From positions 1 through 7,211 of the forward strand of contig CACZTA010000002.1 of the NCBI GenBank assembly GCA_902783935.1: a stretch of DNA of 7,211 bases. The letters run 5' to 3'. Of this stretch, positions 1 to 6,900 are shown piece by piece. Each line of letters begins with the position of its first letter. Within the stretch, counting starts at the first letter, position 1. The notes below the pieces were generated by a model. That model was not told where the DNA came from, did no database searches, and was given only the letters and a program-made list of their open reading frames with translations. The position numbers and the translations under genes were made by a program. This stretch comes from an uncultured Lachnospiraceae bacterium. GTDB lineage: Bacteria; Bacillota; Clostridia; Lachnospirales; Lachnospiraceae.

Positions 1-188
1 ATCTTTTTTTCAACGGCAAATGCAGCCAGTTCCTCAAATGCCATCGCGGGGATCGGCACACATTCCGCAATGCCCGCGATCCCGGCATTTCCCGGTGCAC
101 AATAGATTTTTGATACTTTAGGGCTTTTCGCACAGGCCCATGCAATCGCGTGTTCTCTTCCGCCGCTTCCGACTATCAGTATTTTCAT
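1..188 (-). CDS. purD: Phosphoribosylamine--glycine ligase (GAR synthetase), N-terminal part, cut by the window edge
   Basis: PurD joins glycine to 5-phosphoribosylamine with ATP to give GAR, the second step of IMP synthesis in the cytoplasm. Only the first 62 codons lie in the window; the gene continues past position 1. The protein opens [18 protein letters not shown], the glycine-rich GSGGREHA motif that begins the PurD N-terminal domain, and continues with a CAPGNAG stretch that is also typical. The ATG at 188-186 is preceded four bases upstream by GGGAGG (positions 198-193 on the plus strand), so the start is well supported. The start overlaps the purN stop in an ATGA arrangement, which implies translational coupling. 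No frameshift or stop is visible in the fragment. The family call is secure; whether the rest of the gene is intact cannot be seen. Confidence 0.95.
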   Translation of the reverse strand, partial: MKILIVGSGGREHAIAWACAKSPKVSKIYCAPGNAGIAGIAECVPIPAMAFEELAAFAVEKK

Positions 189-844
189 ATGACCTCCCGC
201 GCGCCGTCCGTCCGGACGCGCCCGTTTTCATCCACATAAACCCTGCCCGCTGCGATCAGGTCGACCGCCTGGGGGAGGATCTTCCACTCCGCTTCTTCCA
301 TTATGCGCCTCTGCAGAACTTCCGGCGTGTCATCTTCCAGGACCGACACGGCTTTCTGCAGGATGATGGGGCCCCCGTCGAGCTCATCATTCACAAAATG
401 AACGGTTGCACCGCTCACTCTGACTCCTCTCTTCAAAGCCGCCTCGTGGACCCTGAGACCGTAATACCCCTTTCCGGAAAAAGCCGGAATCAAAGCCGGA
501 TGTATATTGATGATCCGGTTCGGAAATGCAGCGATCAGGGCCGGCGGGATCTTCAGCAGACATCCCGCAAGTACGATCAGCCCGGGCTTTAATGATATGA
601 GCCGGTCCGTCAGCGCACTGTCAAATGCTTCCCGGTCCGGATAATCCTTCGGGGAAATCGTCTCATGGGGAATCCCGGCTTTTTCCGCCCTTTTCAGCGC
701 ATAGGCGCCCGGATTATTGCTGATTACGCAGATAATCTCCGTATTTCTCACCCGTCCGTCCCGGACAGAGTCAATCAGGGCCTGCAGATTCGTCCCGCCG
801 CCGGAAACAAGTACGGCAGCTCTCAGCTTCTTTCCGTCACTCAT
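185..844 (-). CDS. purN: Phosphoribosylglycinamide formyltransferase (GAR transformylase)
   Basis: PurN transfers a formyl group from 10-formyltetrahydrofolate to GAR, giving FGAR (third step of IMP synthesis). The 219-residue protein begins with the GAR-binding loop [13 protein letters not shown] (residues 11-23). The catalytic triad can be placed by analogy with E. coli Asn106/His108/Asp144: Asn113 and His115 in NIHPALIP, and Asp156 in the NDELDGGPI motif, with the conserved His149 before it. It differs from the E. coli form in the stretch after the catalytic His, [18 protein letters not shown], which is longer and which I recall from clostridial PurN proteins. The length is slightly above the usual 190-212, with a short extra C-terminal tail. 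The ATG at 844-842 overlaps the purM stop as ATGA. No strong Shine-Dalgarno is present, only AAAGG well upstream, so translation probably depends on ribosomes finishing purM. Confidence 0.96.
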   Translation of the reverse strand: MSDGKKLRAAVLVSGGGTNLQALIDSVRDGRVRNTEIICVISNNPGAYALKRAEKAGIPHETISPKDYPDREAFDSALTDRLISLKPGLIVLAGCLLKIPPALIAAFPNRIINIHPALIPAFSGKGYYGLRVHEAALKRGVRVSGATVHFVNDELDGGPIILQKAVSVLEDDTPEVLQRRIMEEAEWKILPQAVDLIAAGRVYVDENGRVRTDGAREVI

Positions 845-1866
845 ATGAGATCCACGCCTTTCTCACCGGCTTCAGCCTGTCCGATCAGATATGCCGTCTC
901 GCCTGCATTTTCAATCGCGGCCAGCGCGGCTTCAGCGTCTGCAGGGCGGACCGCCAGAACCATGCCGATCCCCATGTTGTAGGTGTTATACATCACCTTC
1001 TCTTCGATGCATCCCTTTTCCTGAAGCAGCCTGAAGAGATAAGGCACCTCATAGCTGTTTTTCCTGATGACGGCTTTTATGCCCTCAGGCAGCATGCGCG
1101 GGACATTCTCATAGAAACCGCCCCCGGTTATATGGCTGCATCCCCTTATCCGCACGCCGTTCTTTCTGACCGAAGACAGCGCACGCACATAGATTTTCGT
1201 CGGTTCAAGCAGCGCATCCCCGAGCGTGCGCCCGAGTTTTTCGTCATATGCGCCCAGCGCTTCCGGCGTCATCGGAAAGACCTTCCTGACCAGCGAGAAT
1301 CCGTTTGAATGTATGCCGGAAGAAGCGATGCCGATGAGGGCATCCCCTTCCCGGATCTCCGACCCGTCGGTCAGATCCTTTTCATCCGCCACACCCACGG
1401 CAAATCCCGCAAGATCATACTCGTCTTCCGGATAGAAGCCGGGCATCTCCGCGGTCTCTCCGCCAATCAGCGCGGCGCCTGCCTGCAGACATCCTTCCGA
1501 GACACCCTTTACAATAGCGGCGATTTTTTCGGGATCATTTTTCCCGCATGCGATATAATCCAGAAAGAACAGCGGCTCGGCACCTGCGCAGGCGATATCA
1601 TTTACGCACATGGCGACACAGTCGATCCCGACCGTATGATGCCTGTCCATGACAAATGCAAGCTTCAGTTTGGTCCCCACGCCGTCCGTCCCGGAGACCA
1701 GCACCGGTTTCTCCATATCTTTATATTTTTCCATGGAGAATGCACCCGAGAATCCGCCGATCCCCCCGAGTACTTCCGGACGCATCGTCCGCCTGACGTG
1801 CTCCTTCATTAATTCCACCGACCGGTAACCGGCTTCGATATCGACACCCGCACTCTTATAATCCAT
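841..1866 (-). CDS. purM: Phosphoribosylformylglycinamidine cyclo-ligase (AIR synthetase)
   Basis: PurM closes the imidazole ring of FGAM using ATP to give AIR (fifth step of IMP synthesis). The 341-residue length is normal for the family. Conserved blocks appear in the expected order: [16 protein letters not shown] (the ATP-binding region), MCVNDI followed by [67 protein letters not shown] and [10 protein letters not shown]. No key block is missing. The ATG at 1866-1864 has GGAGGA (plus-strand 1876-1881) nine bases upstream, and the N-terminus [13 protein letters not shown] matches the usual PurM opening, so the start is firm. It lies 30 bases after the purE stop and overlaps purN by four bases. 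The overlap places its product next to the PurN and PurD steps in one transcript. Confidence 0.97.
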   Translation of the reverse strand: MDYKSAGVDIEAGYRSVELMKEHVRRTMRPEVLGGIGGFSGAFSMEKYKDMEKPVLVSGTDGVGTKLKLAFVMDRHHTVGIDCVAMCVNDIACAGAEPLFFLDYIACGKNDPEKIAAIVKGVSEGCLQAGAALIGGETAEMPGFYPEDEYDLAGFAVGVADEKDLTDGSEIREGDALIGIASSGIHSNGFSLVRKVFPMTPEALGAYDEKLGRTLGDALLEPTKIYVRALSSVRKNGVRIRGCSHITGGGFYENVPRMLPEGIKAVIRKNSYEVPYLFRLLQEKGCIEEKVMYNTYNMGIGMVLAVRPADAEAALAAIENAGETAYLIGQAEAGEKGVDLI

Positions 1867-1896
1867 ATAACCTGTTCCTCCCCGGCTTCGCCTGCT

Positions 1897-2397
1897 TCAG
1901 TAATTCCGGAACCCTTCTTCCTGCAGACGGGCATCCTTTGCTTCCACTTCTTTCTTCATGTCCCCGGCCATCTCCTTCAGCTTCAGAAGGAGCGCTTCAT
2001 CCGATACCGCAAGAATTTTTGCCGCCAGGATTGCCGCGTTTTTGGCGCCGTTGATGGCGACCGTCGCAACCGGGATCCCCGACGGCATCTGCACAATCGA
2101 GTAAAGGCTGTCCCTGCCCCCGAGAGAGGTTGTGTGCATCGGGACACCGATCACCGGCAGCGGAAACAGGGCTGCGCACATCCCGGGCAGATGGGCGGCC
2201 ATCCCGGCACCGGCAATAATGACCTTGATCCCTTTTTCCTCAGCGGTCTTCGCATATTCAAAAAAGATATCCGGTTCCCTGTGGGCGGAAATAATCCGCA
2301 TCTCATATGAAACGCCGAGTGTCTCCAGCATCTCCGCAGCTTTTCTCATCACGGGCATATCCGAATCCGAACCCATCACGATACTGACCTGTGCCAT
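1897..2397 (-). CDS. purE: N5-carboxyaminoimidazole ribonucleotide mutase, class I PurE
   Basis: Class I PurE moves the carboxyl group of N5-CAIR to carbon 4 to give CAIR. The 166-residue protein shows the family motifs: [10 protein letters not shown] (residues 4-13), ISAHREPD with the catalytic His39, the loop [12 protein letters not shown] (62-73), and [20 protein letters not shown]. The AAHLPGM loop and SAHR motif indicate class I (mutase) rather than the class II AIR carboxylase, which has SAHKGP in vertebrates. Residue 66 is Met where E. coli and B. subtilis have Gly (GAGGAAH). A longer reading frame reaches 2454, but it would overlap the aminopeptidase end, and the ATG at 2397-2395 has a clean AAGGAG at plus-strand 2405-2410, so I chose this start. 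The gap to the aminopeptidase is 22 bases. No purK, which normally makes the substrate, is adjacent; PurK could be elsewhere. Confidence 0.96.
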   Translation of the reverse strand: MAQVSIVMGSDSDMPVMRKAAEMLETLGVSYEMRIISAHREPDIFFEYAKTAEEKGIKVIIAGAGMAAHLPGMCAALFPLPVIGVPMHTTSLGGRDSLYSIVQMPSGIPVATVAINGAKNAAILAAKILAVSDEALLLKLKEMAGDMKKEVEAKDARLQEEGFRNY

Positions 2398-2404
2398 ACT
2401 CTGT

Positions 2405-2410
2405 CTCCTT
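2405..2410 (-). promoter_or_regulatory. Ribosome binding site deciding the purE start
   Basis: AAGGAG on the minus strand lies seven bases before the ATG at 2397-2395. It sits in the 22-base gap between the aminopeptidase stop and purE. It supports the 166-residue PurE over the longer frame that starts inside the aminopeptidase gene. Confidence 0.8.
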
Positions 2411-2419
2411 TCCTCGTAT

Positions 2420-4441
2420 TCAGCTGTGTTCATTGTCGTTGTCAAGCGGTTCATTTAAGGCTTCTGTCCCCGGGAGCACAAACCGTCCGTCCCTGATCAG
2501 GTACGTTTCGGTCCCGTCCCCGTGAATGACACAGACAGCCCCGAGTTCATTGTAGGGAATCGTGATATCCGTGTGGCAGCCGTAATAAGCCTTCGAGGGA
2601 TCCGTCTTCCTGACAAGCGTATGCTCGTTATCCCTCGCAATCACTTCTTTGCCGTCCGGATTAAAGACCGCGCGGTCTTCCTCCCTGCTGTAGCAGGTAT
2701 CGCCCAGTGCGAAATGGGGACCCGTTTTCTCAGCAATCAGGATCGGCATGAGGGCCTCAATCCCGTACCGCTTCGCCATCACATAGGCGGCAGTATTGGT
2801 TCCGACAGCAAACTCCCCGATCGCAAGCGACGGGTGGTGGAAGAGGATATTCTCCTCGATATACCGCTTCCCCTTCGCGGGGTCCTCAAAATTTCCGCAG
2901 CTGTACGTATCCGTCATGCCGTCCTTCAGCGTGATCCTCAGGTCTCTGTATTCAAATCCCTCCAGGAATACGCGGCGGACATGCAGAAGACCGTTCGTTC
3001 CCGCAAGGACCGGTGACGTAAACACTTCCCCGACCGGAATGTTTACATCCGCCAGGCAGTTCTCGAAATTGGTCTCCCCGGCAGGATTCCTCAGCTCGTG
3101 CAGCGCGATCATGAGGTCTGTCTCGTTTCCGTTCCTGCCCGTCACATGCACGGCGGTGCCCCTGTCCAGCGCATCAATCATGCGCTGCTGAATCTCCCGG
3201 TAAACTTCCTGGTCGAGCGTATTGACCCTGATTGTCTCCCTGAATATCTCTTCGAAGTCCGGACCGACCGCCGGTACCGGGAAGTCAATGATCGTGAAGC
3301 TCCTCTCTTCCTCGGGGATATAGCGCTGCCGGATCATGAGAAGCGCATTTCTCAGATCCAGATGCCGCTTCGTCTCCCGGTCATTCATGCGGACGGCATG
3401 TTCACTGTACCCGGGCACAAACGGCTCCCTCCCGAAGGTTTCCATGACAGCCGGTCCGGCGTACAGGCGGGCTTCTCTCCGGAGGGATTCATAGGCCTCC
3501 TGTGCCGCCCTCTTCCGGAGAGACACATACTCTTCATCCAGAATAAGCGCCAGGTCCTCCCGGTGGTCATAATCAAACTGTTCGTTCGGCACTGCGCCGG
3601 TATAGCCCGCATGGCGGTTCGGCGACTTCGTCACGAGACGGACCGGGGTGCGGGAGATGACCGGCCTGAGACCGATTTTTTTAAAATTCTCAATTGCAGC
3701 GGCGATCACCCGGTCATAACCCAGTTCATAAATGATGTGGACTGTTTCTTTCCGCCCCAGGTCCTTTCCGCCGAGTTCAAAGCCCCTGCGGTATCCTTCC
3801 GTAAAGGTATCCGCCATTTTGCGGACGGTCTCCTCCGGCAGGCTGTTTACAAAAGCCGCTGTCTTCAGCGTCTCTTCCGTCACATATTCCCCGAAACGGT
3901 AAAGATAATCCGTCCGGCTGAAATCCGCATCCCGGATTATATCCGCGGCAAACGACCGCTCCGGCAGCAGCATCCGGCTGATTTCTTCCCGCACAAAAAG
4001 CGGGGTATAGTCGCGCAGGTACATGGAAAACAGATGCTTTACCGTCGACGGCTGCGGCACTTTCTCATTTTCAAACTCAAAATACAGGCTCAGGAACAGT
4101 TCCATGAGAACCGCCTGCCCCTCCATGTCGTCTTCAAAAACAGCAGGAATGATGCCCCGCAGTTCCGCATAGACGGCAGAGAGCAGGGGACCGTATCCGG
4201 CTCCCAGCTTCTCCGCGGCATAGTCCGGATTCCCATATGAGGTCCGGTAATTTTCCGGGAGGATATCTTCATAGAGAGCCCTGTTATCTGCATCTTTCCG
4301 CACGGACATCAGAAATGATGCCGTCCGGGTGAAATAATCCCTGAACGGTTCCGGTACTGTTTTCTCTCCGCCGATCTCCCTGATCCTGGCAGCGGCATTT
4401 TCACATCTCTCTGCAAGAATCTCCCTGTATCCGTCTGTCAT
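2420..4441 (-). CDS. M29-type metallo-aminopeptidase with an extended N-terminal region
   Basis: The C-terminal part matches peptidase family M29 (the Thermus AmpS / aminopeptidase T group), cytoplasmic two-metal enzymes that remove N-terminal residues from peptides. The likely metal and catalytic residues fall in the right order and spacing: Glu472 in VGEVFTSP, Glu543 in GEFAVGTN, His576 in GPHFALGD, Tyr584, and His623/Asp625 in GCHTDI. The protein is 673 residues, against about 410 for classical M29 enzymes. The part comparable to AmpS appears to start near residue 230, leaving about 230 residues that are helical-looking, charged and soluble, with no motif I recognise. The end is acidic ([10 protein letters not shown]). 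A frame with a TTG start extends to 4483, but I prefer the ATG at 4441-4439 because AAGGGG lies five bases upstream (plus-strand 4447-4452). It sits between membrane-protein genes and purE, so its job may be peptide turnover; that link is inference. Substrate preference cannot be read from the sequence. Confidence 0.88.
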   Translation of the reverse strand: MTDGYREILAERCENAAARIREIGGEKTVPEPFRDYFTRTASFLMSVRKDADNRALYEDILPENYRTSYGNPDYAAEKLGAGYGPLLSAVYAELRGIIPAVFEDDMEGQAVLMELFLSLYFEFENEKVPQPSTVKHLFSMYLRDYTPLFVREEISRMLLPERSFAADIIRDADFSRTDYLYRFGEYVTEETLKTAAFVNSLPEETVRKMADTFTEGYRRGFELGGKDLGRKETVHIIYELGYDRVIAAAIENFKKIGLRPVISRTPVRLVTKSPNRHAGYTGAVPNEQFDYDHREDLALILDEEYVSLRKRAAQEAYESLRREARLYAGPAVMETFGREPFVPGYSEHAVRMNDRETKRHLDLRNALLMIRQRYIPEEERSFTIIDFPVPAVGPDFEEIFRETIRVNTLDQEVYREIQQRMIDALDRGTAVHVTGRNGNETDLMIALHELRNPAGETNFENCLADVNIPVGEVFTSPVLAGTNGLLHVRRVFLEGFEYRDLRITLKDGMTDTYSCGNFEDPAKGKRYIEENILFHHPSLAIGEFAVGTNTAAYVMAKRYGIEALMPILIAEKTGPHFALGDTCYSREEDRAVFNPDGKEVIARDNEHTLVRKTDPSKAYYGCHTDITIPYNELGAVCVIHGDGTETYLIRDGRFVLPGTEALNEPLDNDNEHS

Positions 4442-4446
4442 GGTTT

Positions 4447-4452
4447 CCCCTT
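4447..4452 (-). promoter_or_regulatory. Ribosome binding site deciding the aminopeptidase start
   Basis: AAGGGG on the minus strand, five bases before the ATG at 4441-4439, in a purine-rich stretch that also contains GGGGG. It favours this ATG over the in-frame TTG at 4483-4481, which overlaps the preceding gene. Confidence 0.6.
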
Positions 4453-4475
4453 TCCCCCGGATCTGACGTTTCTCT

Positions 4476-4793
4476 TCATGCAAGTCCGATCAGGACCAGC
4501 GTCAGCCAGCCGACCATCATCACGCCGCAGGCAATCGACCCGATAATGGAGAATGTCGGGGAGACATCCCGCTCGTTGAAGGATTTCATGCCGACGTAGA
4601 AACCGTACACCGACAGGAGCATGGCTACCACGGCCACCGCTCCTGTAAAGATCCCGGCATTTCCTCTGTTATGCAGCGAAATGATCACATCCGCCGCAAA
4701 CAGGATAAAGGAAGAAAGAGCCAGCAGCGCCGAAAACTTTCCGCCGCCGGACTCTCTCTGTTCATCAAATGTATATCTTCTGTTATCCGCCAT
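4476..4793 (-). CDS. Small three-helix membrane protein, possibly DUF6142 family
   Basis: A 105-residue protein of unknown function. A short polar N-terminus (MADNRRYTFDEQRESGGG) is followed by three probable membrane helices at about residues 20-40, 46-68 and 82-104, separated by short loops (HNRGN and KSFNERDVSPT). There is no signal peptide, catalytic motif or metal site. The overall shape and the YGFYVGMKSFNERD loop resemble small Clostridia proteins annotated DUF6142; that name is from memory and is uncertain. The ATG at 4793-4791 overlaps the vanZ-like gene by 11 bases and has AGGAGA (plus-strand 4801-4806) seven bases upstream, so it looks truly translated and coupled. The stop lies 34 bases before the aminopeptidase ATG. 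Its place beside another membrane protein suggests that the two may act together, which is inference only. Confidence 0.8.
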   Translation of the reverse strand: MADNRRYTFDEQRESGGGKFSALLALSSFILFAADVIISLHNRGNAGIFTGAVAVVAMLLSVYGFYVGMKSFNERDVSPTFSIIGSIACGVMMVGWLTLVLIGLA

Positions 4794-5292
4794 AGACGTT
4801 TCTCCTGATTCCCTTGCAAATCGTAAATGCCAGCCAGCCGAGCAGCGCGCCGCCCGTATTCAGAATGATATCATCCACATCAAAACACCCCGTCCTCGTG
4901 AGCAGCTGGACAAGTTCCACTGTCAGCGACAGAAGAAAGCCCAGTCCGACGGTCCGGAGTCCGTTCCTGAAAACCGGGGATATCAGCGGAAGGAAAAAGC
5001 CGAGAGGCATAAATCCGAGCACATTTCCCGCCAGATTCAGAAACACCGATGCCGGTCCGAGCCGGTCGCCTTTTCTCACAAACCGCCGGATCTCACGAAA
5101 CGGAACGATATTATACCGGTAGGCCCACTGTGCGCCGGGCGTGTGATGATACCAGTCGGCAAAGAACAGAAAATACATCAGTGCAGCCATATAGAGAACA
5201 AACAGAATGATCCCGATAAGCCGCAGCCTCTTTTTCAGAATCCGCTCCCGGCGGAGTTCCGCGTTTCTGTTCCTTCTTCTATTCTGCTCCAT
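4783..5292 (-). CDS. VanZ-like family membrane protein
   Basis: A 169-residue integral membrane protein of the VanZ-like family, named for a teicoplanin-resistance accessory protein; most members have no known function. The N-terminus is very basic (residues 5-24 are rich in Arg and Lys), followed by four probable membrane helices at about 24-45, 82-104, 112-132 and 141-160. The family signatures are clear: YRYNIVPFREI (59-69), NLAGNVLGFMPLGFFLPL (86-103), and the ELVQLLTRTGCFDVDDIILNT stretch (126-146), with the conserved Glu and paired acidic residues. The ATG at 5292-5290 overlaps the pyrE end by 14 bases and has no recognisable Shine-Dalgarno. An in-frame stop just upstream excludes an earlier start, so translation is probably coupled to pyrE. 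There is no neighbouring vancomycin-resistance gene, so a role in glycopeptide resistance is not supported. Confidence 0.93.
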   Translation of the reverse strand: MEQNRRRNRNAELRRERILKKRLRLIGIILFVLYMAALMYFLFFADWYHHTPGAQWAYRYNIVPFREIRRFVRKGDRLGPASVFLNLAGNVLGFMPLGFFLPLISPVFRNGLRTVGLGFLLSLTVELVQLLTRTGCFDVDDIILNTGGALLGWLAFTICKGIRRNVYGG

Positions 5293-5953
5293 AACGCTGA
5301 TAATAGGAATCGATCGCCGCCTTCATTTCATCATCAATCACAACTCTGCCATTATAATCTCTGTTATAAAGGCAGGCAACCACTTCCTGCATCGTGACAA
5401 TCGAAGCGGTTTTCAGGCCGTATGTCTCTTCGATTTCTTTCAGGGCGCTCTTTGTTCCCTGCCCCCGCTCCATCCGGTCAACCGATATGACGAGCCCGAT
5501 GACCTGTATATCGCCATTTGCCCGGATCAGCGGCAGCGTCTCCCTGATCGACGTGCCGGCCGTCGTCACATCTTCAATCATGACAACCCGGTCCCCGTCT
5601 GCCAGTTTGCTCCCGAGCAGCGCACCGGTATCTCCGTGGTCCTTGACTTCCTTTCTGTTTGAGCAGTAGCGCACTTCCGTCCCGAAATCCTCGCTCAGGG
5701 CGACAGACGCCGCGACAGAAAGCGGAATCCCCTTATACGCCGGTCCGAACAGCACGTCAAAATCCAGTCCGAATGCATCGTTTATGGCCCGCGCATAATA
5801 ACCGCCGAGCCTCCGGAGCTGGGCACCCGTCTGATAGTTGCCCGTATTGATAAAAAACGGTGTCTGTCTTCCGCTCTTCGTCACGAAATCACCGAAACGG
5901 AGCACCCCGCAGTCGACCATAAAATGAATAAAATCCTCTTTATAAGCTTCCAT
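5279..5953 (-). CDS. pyrE: Orotate phosphoribosyltransferase
   Basis: PyrE joins orotate to PRPP, giving OMP and pyrophosphate, the fifth step of UMP synthesis. The 224-residue protein carries the PRPP-binding motif VVMIEDVTTAGTS (residues 123-135). It also has the flexible catalytic loop NRKEVKDHGDTG (99-110) with Arg100, Lys101, Lys104 and His106, and the FGPAYKGIPL segment with Lys74. The N-terminal TKSGRQTPFFINTG stretch is also typical. A much longer in-frame reading goes to 6145, but it runs through pyrD in another frame. The ATG at 5953-5951 has GGGAGG four bases upstream (plus-strand 5958-5963) and gives the standard length, so it is preferred. The gap after pyrD is 20 bases, and the 3' end overlaps the vanZ-like gene by 14 bases. 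All expected catalytic residues are present. Confidence 0.97.
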   Translation of the reverse strand: MEAYKEDFIHFMVDCGVLRFGDFVTKSGRQTPFFINTGNYQTGAQLRRLGGYYARAINDAFGLDFDVLFGPAYKGIPLSVAASVALSEDFGTEVRYCSNRKEVKDHGDTGALLGSKLADGDRVVMIEDVTTAGTSIRETLPLIRANGDIQVIGLVISVDRMERGQGTKSALKEIEETYGLKTASIVTMQEVVACLYNRDYNGRVVIDDEMKAAIDSYYQRYGAE

Positions 5954-5973
5954 CTTTCCTCCCTGACACAGCT

Positions 5974-6900
5974 TTACCTTACCGCCCCGACCAGTTCCCT
6001 GACATCCGGGATCTTTTTCCTGACCAGATATTCCCTTATCCCGTCGATCACTTCGAGGGTGACATACGGGTTCACGAAATTCGCCATTCCCACAGAAACT
6101 GCCGAAGCGCCCGCCAACAGAAACTCCAGCGCATCCTGTGCACACATGATGCCGCCCATGCCGATCACGGGAATGCTGACCGCATGGCTCACCTCATAGA
6201 CCATCCTCACGGCGACCGGCCTGATCGCGGGACCGGACAGCCCGCCGGTTCTGTTGGCCAGCAAAAAGGTCTGCCGCTCTGTATCGATTTTCATGCCCGT
6301 GAGGGTATTGATGAGAGAGACGGCACCTGCGCCGCCTGCTTCCGCTGCGCGCGCAATCGTCCTGATATCCGTCACGTTCGGCGTCAGTTTGATAATGACA
6401 GGCCGGCCTGCGCGTCTCACGCATTCCGCCGTCACTTCCTCCACCATCTCCGGATCCGTTCCCAGCGTCAGGCCGCCTGCACGGACATTCGGACAGGACA
6501 GATTGATCTCAAGCAGGTCAATGCCGTCCGCCTCTGCCAGCCTGTCCACTACGCGATAATACTCCTCCGGCTCGTGTCCGGCGACATTCACGATGACAGC
6601 CGTATCCTGCGCTGCAAGGAAAGGCAGGTCCCTCTCAAGAAAAACCTCCACCCCGGGGTTCTGAAGGCCGATGGCGTTCAGCATCCCCGACGGAGTCTCA
6701 CAGATGCGCGGAACCGCATTTCCTTCCCACGGGACTGCCGAAATCCCTTTTGTCGTAACGGCGCCGAGCTTCGACAAGTCCAGCATTTCCGCATATTCCA
6801 TGCCGGAGCCGAATGTACCGCTCGAAACCATCACGGGGTTTTTCAGCACAACACCCGCGATTTCCACCGCCATACGCGGATTTCCAGCGTCCATCACCAT
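5974..6900 (-). CDS. pyrD: Dihydroorotate dehydrogenase class 1B, catalytic FMN subunit
   Basis: PyrD oxidises dihydroorotate to orotate with FMN and passes electrons through PyrK to NAD+. The 308-residue protein shows the class 1 features: NPVMVSSGTFGSG (residues 21-33), Lys51 near the FMN, MLNAIGLQNPG (73-83), and LEINLSCPNV with the catalytic Cys136. A Cys at this position, rather than Ser, marks class 1. Further features are KLTPNVTD with Lys171, and the phosphate-binding regions NRTGGLSGPAI (216-226), IGMGG and AGASAVSVG. The start is not certain. AGGAGG (plus-strand 6905-6910) lies four bases before the ATG at 6900 and ten before the ATG at 6894, where TGATG would join the pyrK stop directly; a third ATG lies at 6873. 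The protein works with the PyrK encoded just upstream, confirming the 1B class. Confidence 0.97.
   Translation of the reverse strand: MVMDAGNPRMAVEIAGVVLKNPVMVSSGTFGSGMEYAEMLDLSKLGAVTTKGISAVPWEGNAVPRICETPSGMLNAIGLQNPGVEVFLERDLPFLAAQDTAVIVNVAGHEPEEYYRVVDRLAEADGIDLLEINLSCPNVRAGGLTLGTDPEMVEEVTAECVRRAGRPVIIKLTPNVTDIRTIARAAEAGGAGAVSLINTLTGMKIDTERQTFLLANRTGGLSGPAIRPVAVRMVYEVSHAVSIPVIGMGGIMCAQDALEFLLAGASAVSVGMANFVNPYVTLEVIDGIREYLVRKKIPDVRELVGAVR

Noticed and set aside
1309..1812. A 167-codon plus-strand frame antisense to purM
   Set aside because: A shadow of purM with no recognisable domain.
1867..1896. Possible terminator or riboswitch between purE and purM
   Set aside because: The 30-base gap holds only a ribosome binding site; there is no stem followed by a T-run.
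2398..2454. A longer purE start overlapping the aminopeptidase
   Set aside because: The extra 19 residues do not resemble PurE, and the inner ATG has a good ribosome binding site.
3098..4240. A 380-codon open frame on the plus strand, antisense to the aminopeptidase
   Set aside because: It lies wholly inside a well-supported gene on the other strand. The translation is rich in Arg, His and Pro with no recognisable domain, as expected for a shadow frame in GC-rich DNA.
4783..5292. Glycopeptide-resistance gene suggested by the VanZ name
   Set aside because: No vanA/vanH/vanX-type genes or regulators are present. VanZ-like proteins are widespread with unknown roles.
5954..6145. The upstream extension of the pyrE frame (64 extra residues)
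   Set aside because: It runs through the pyrD 3' end out of frame, is Gly/Arg/Cys-rich, and would precede a normal PyrE start that has its own GGGAGG site.
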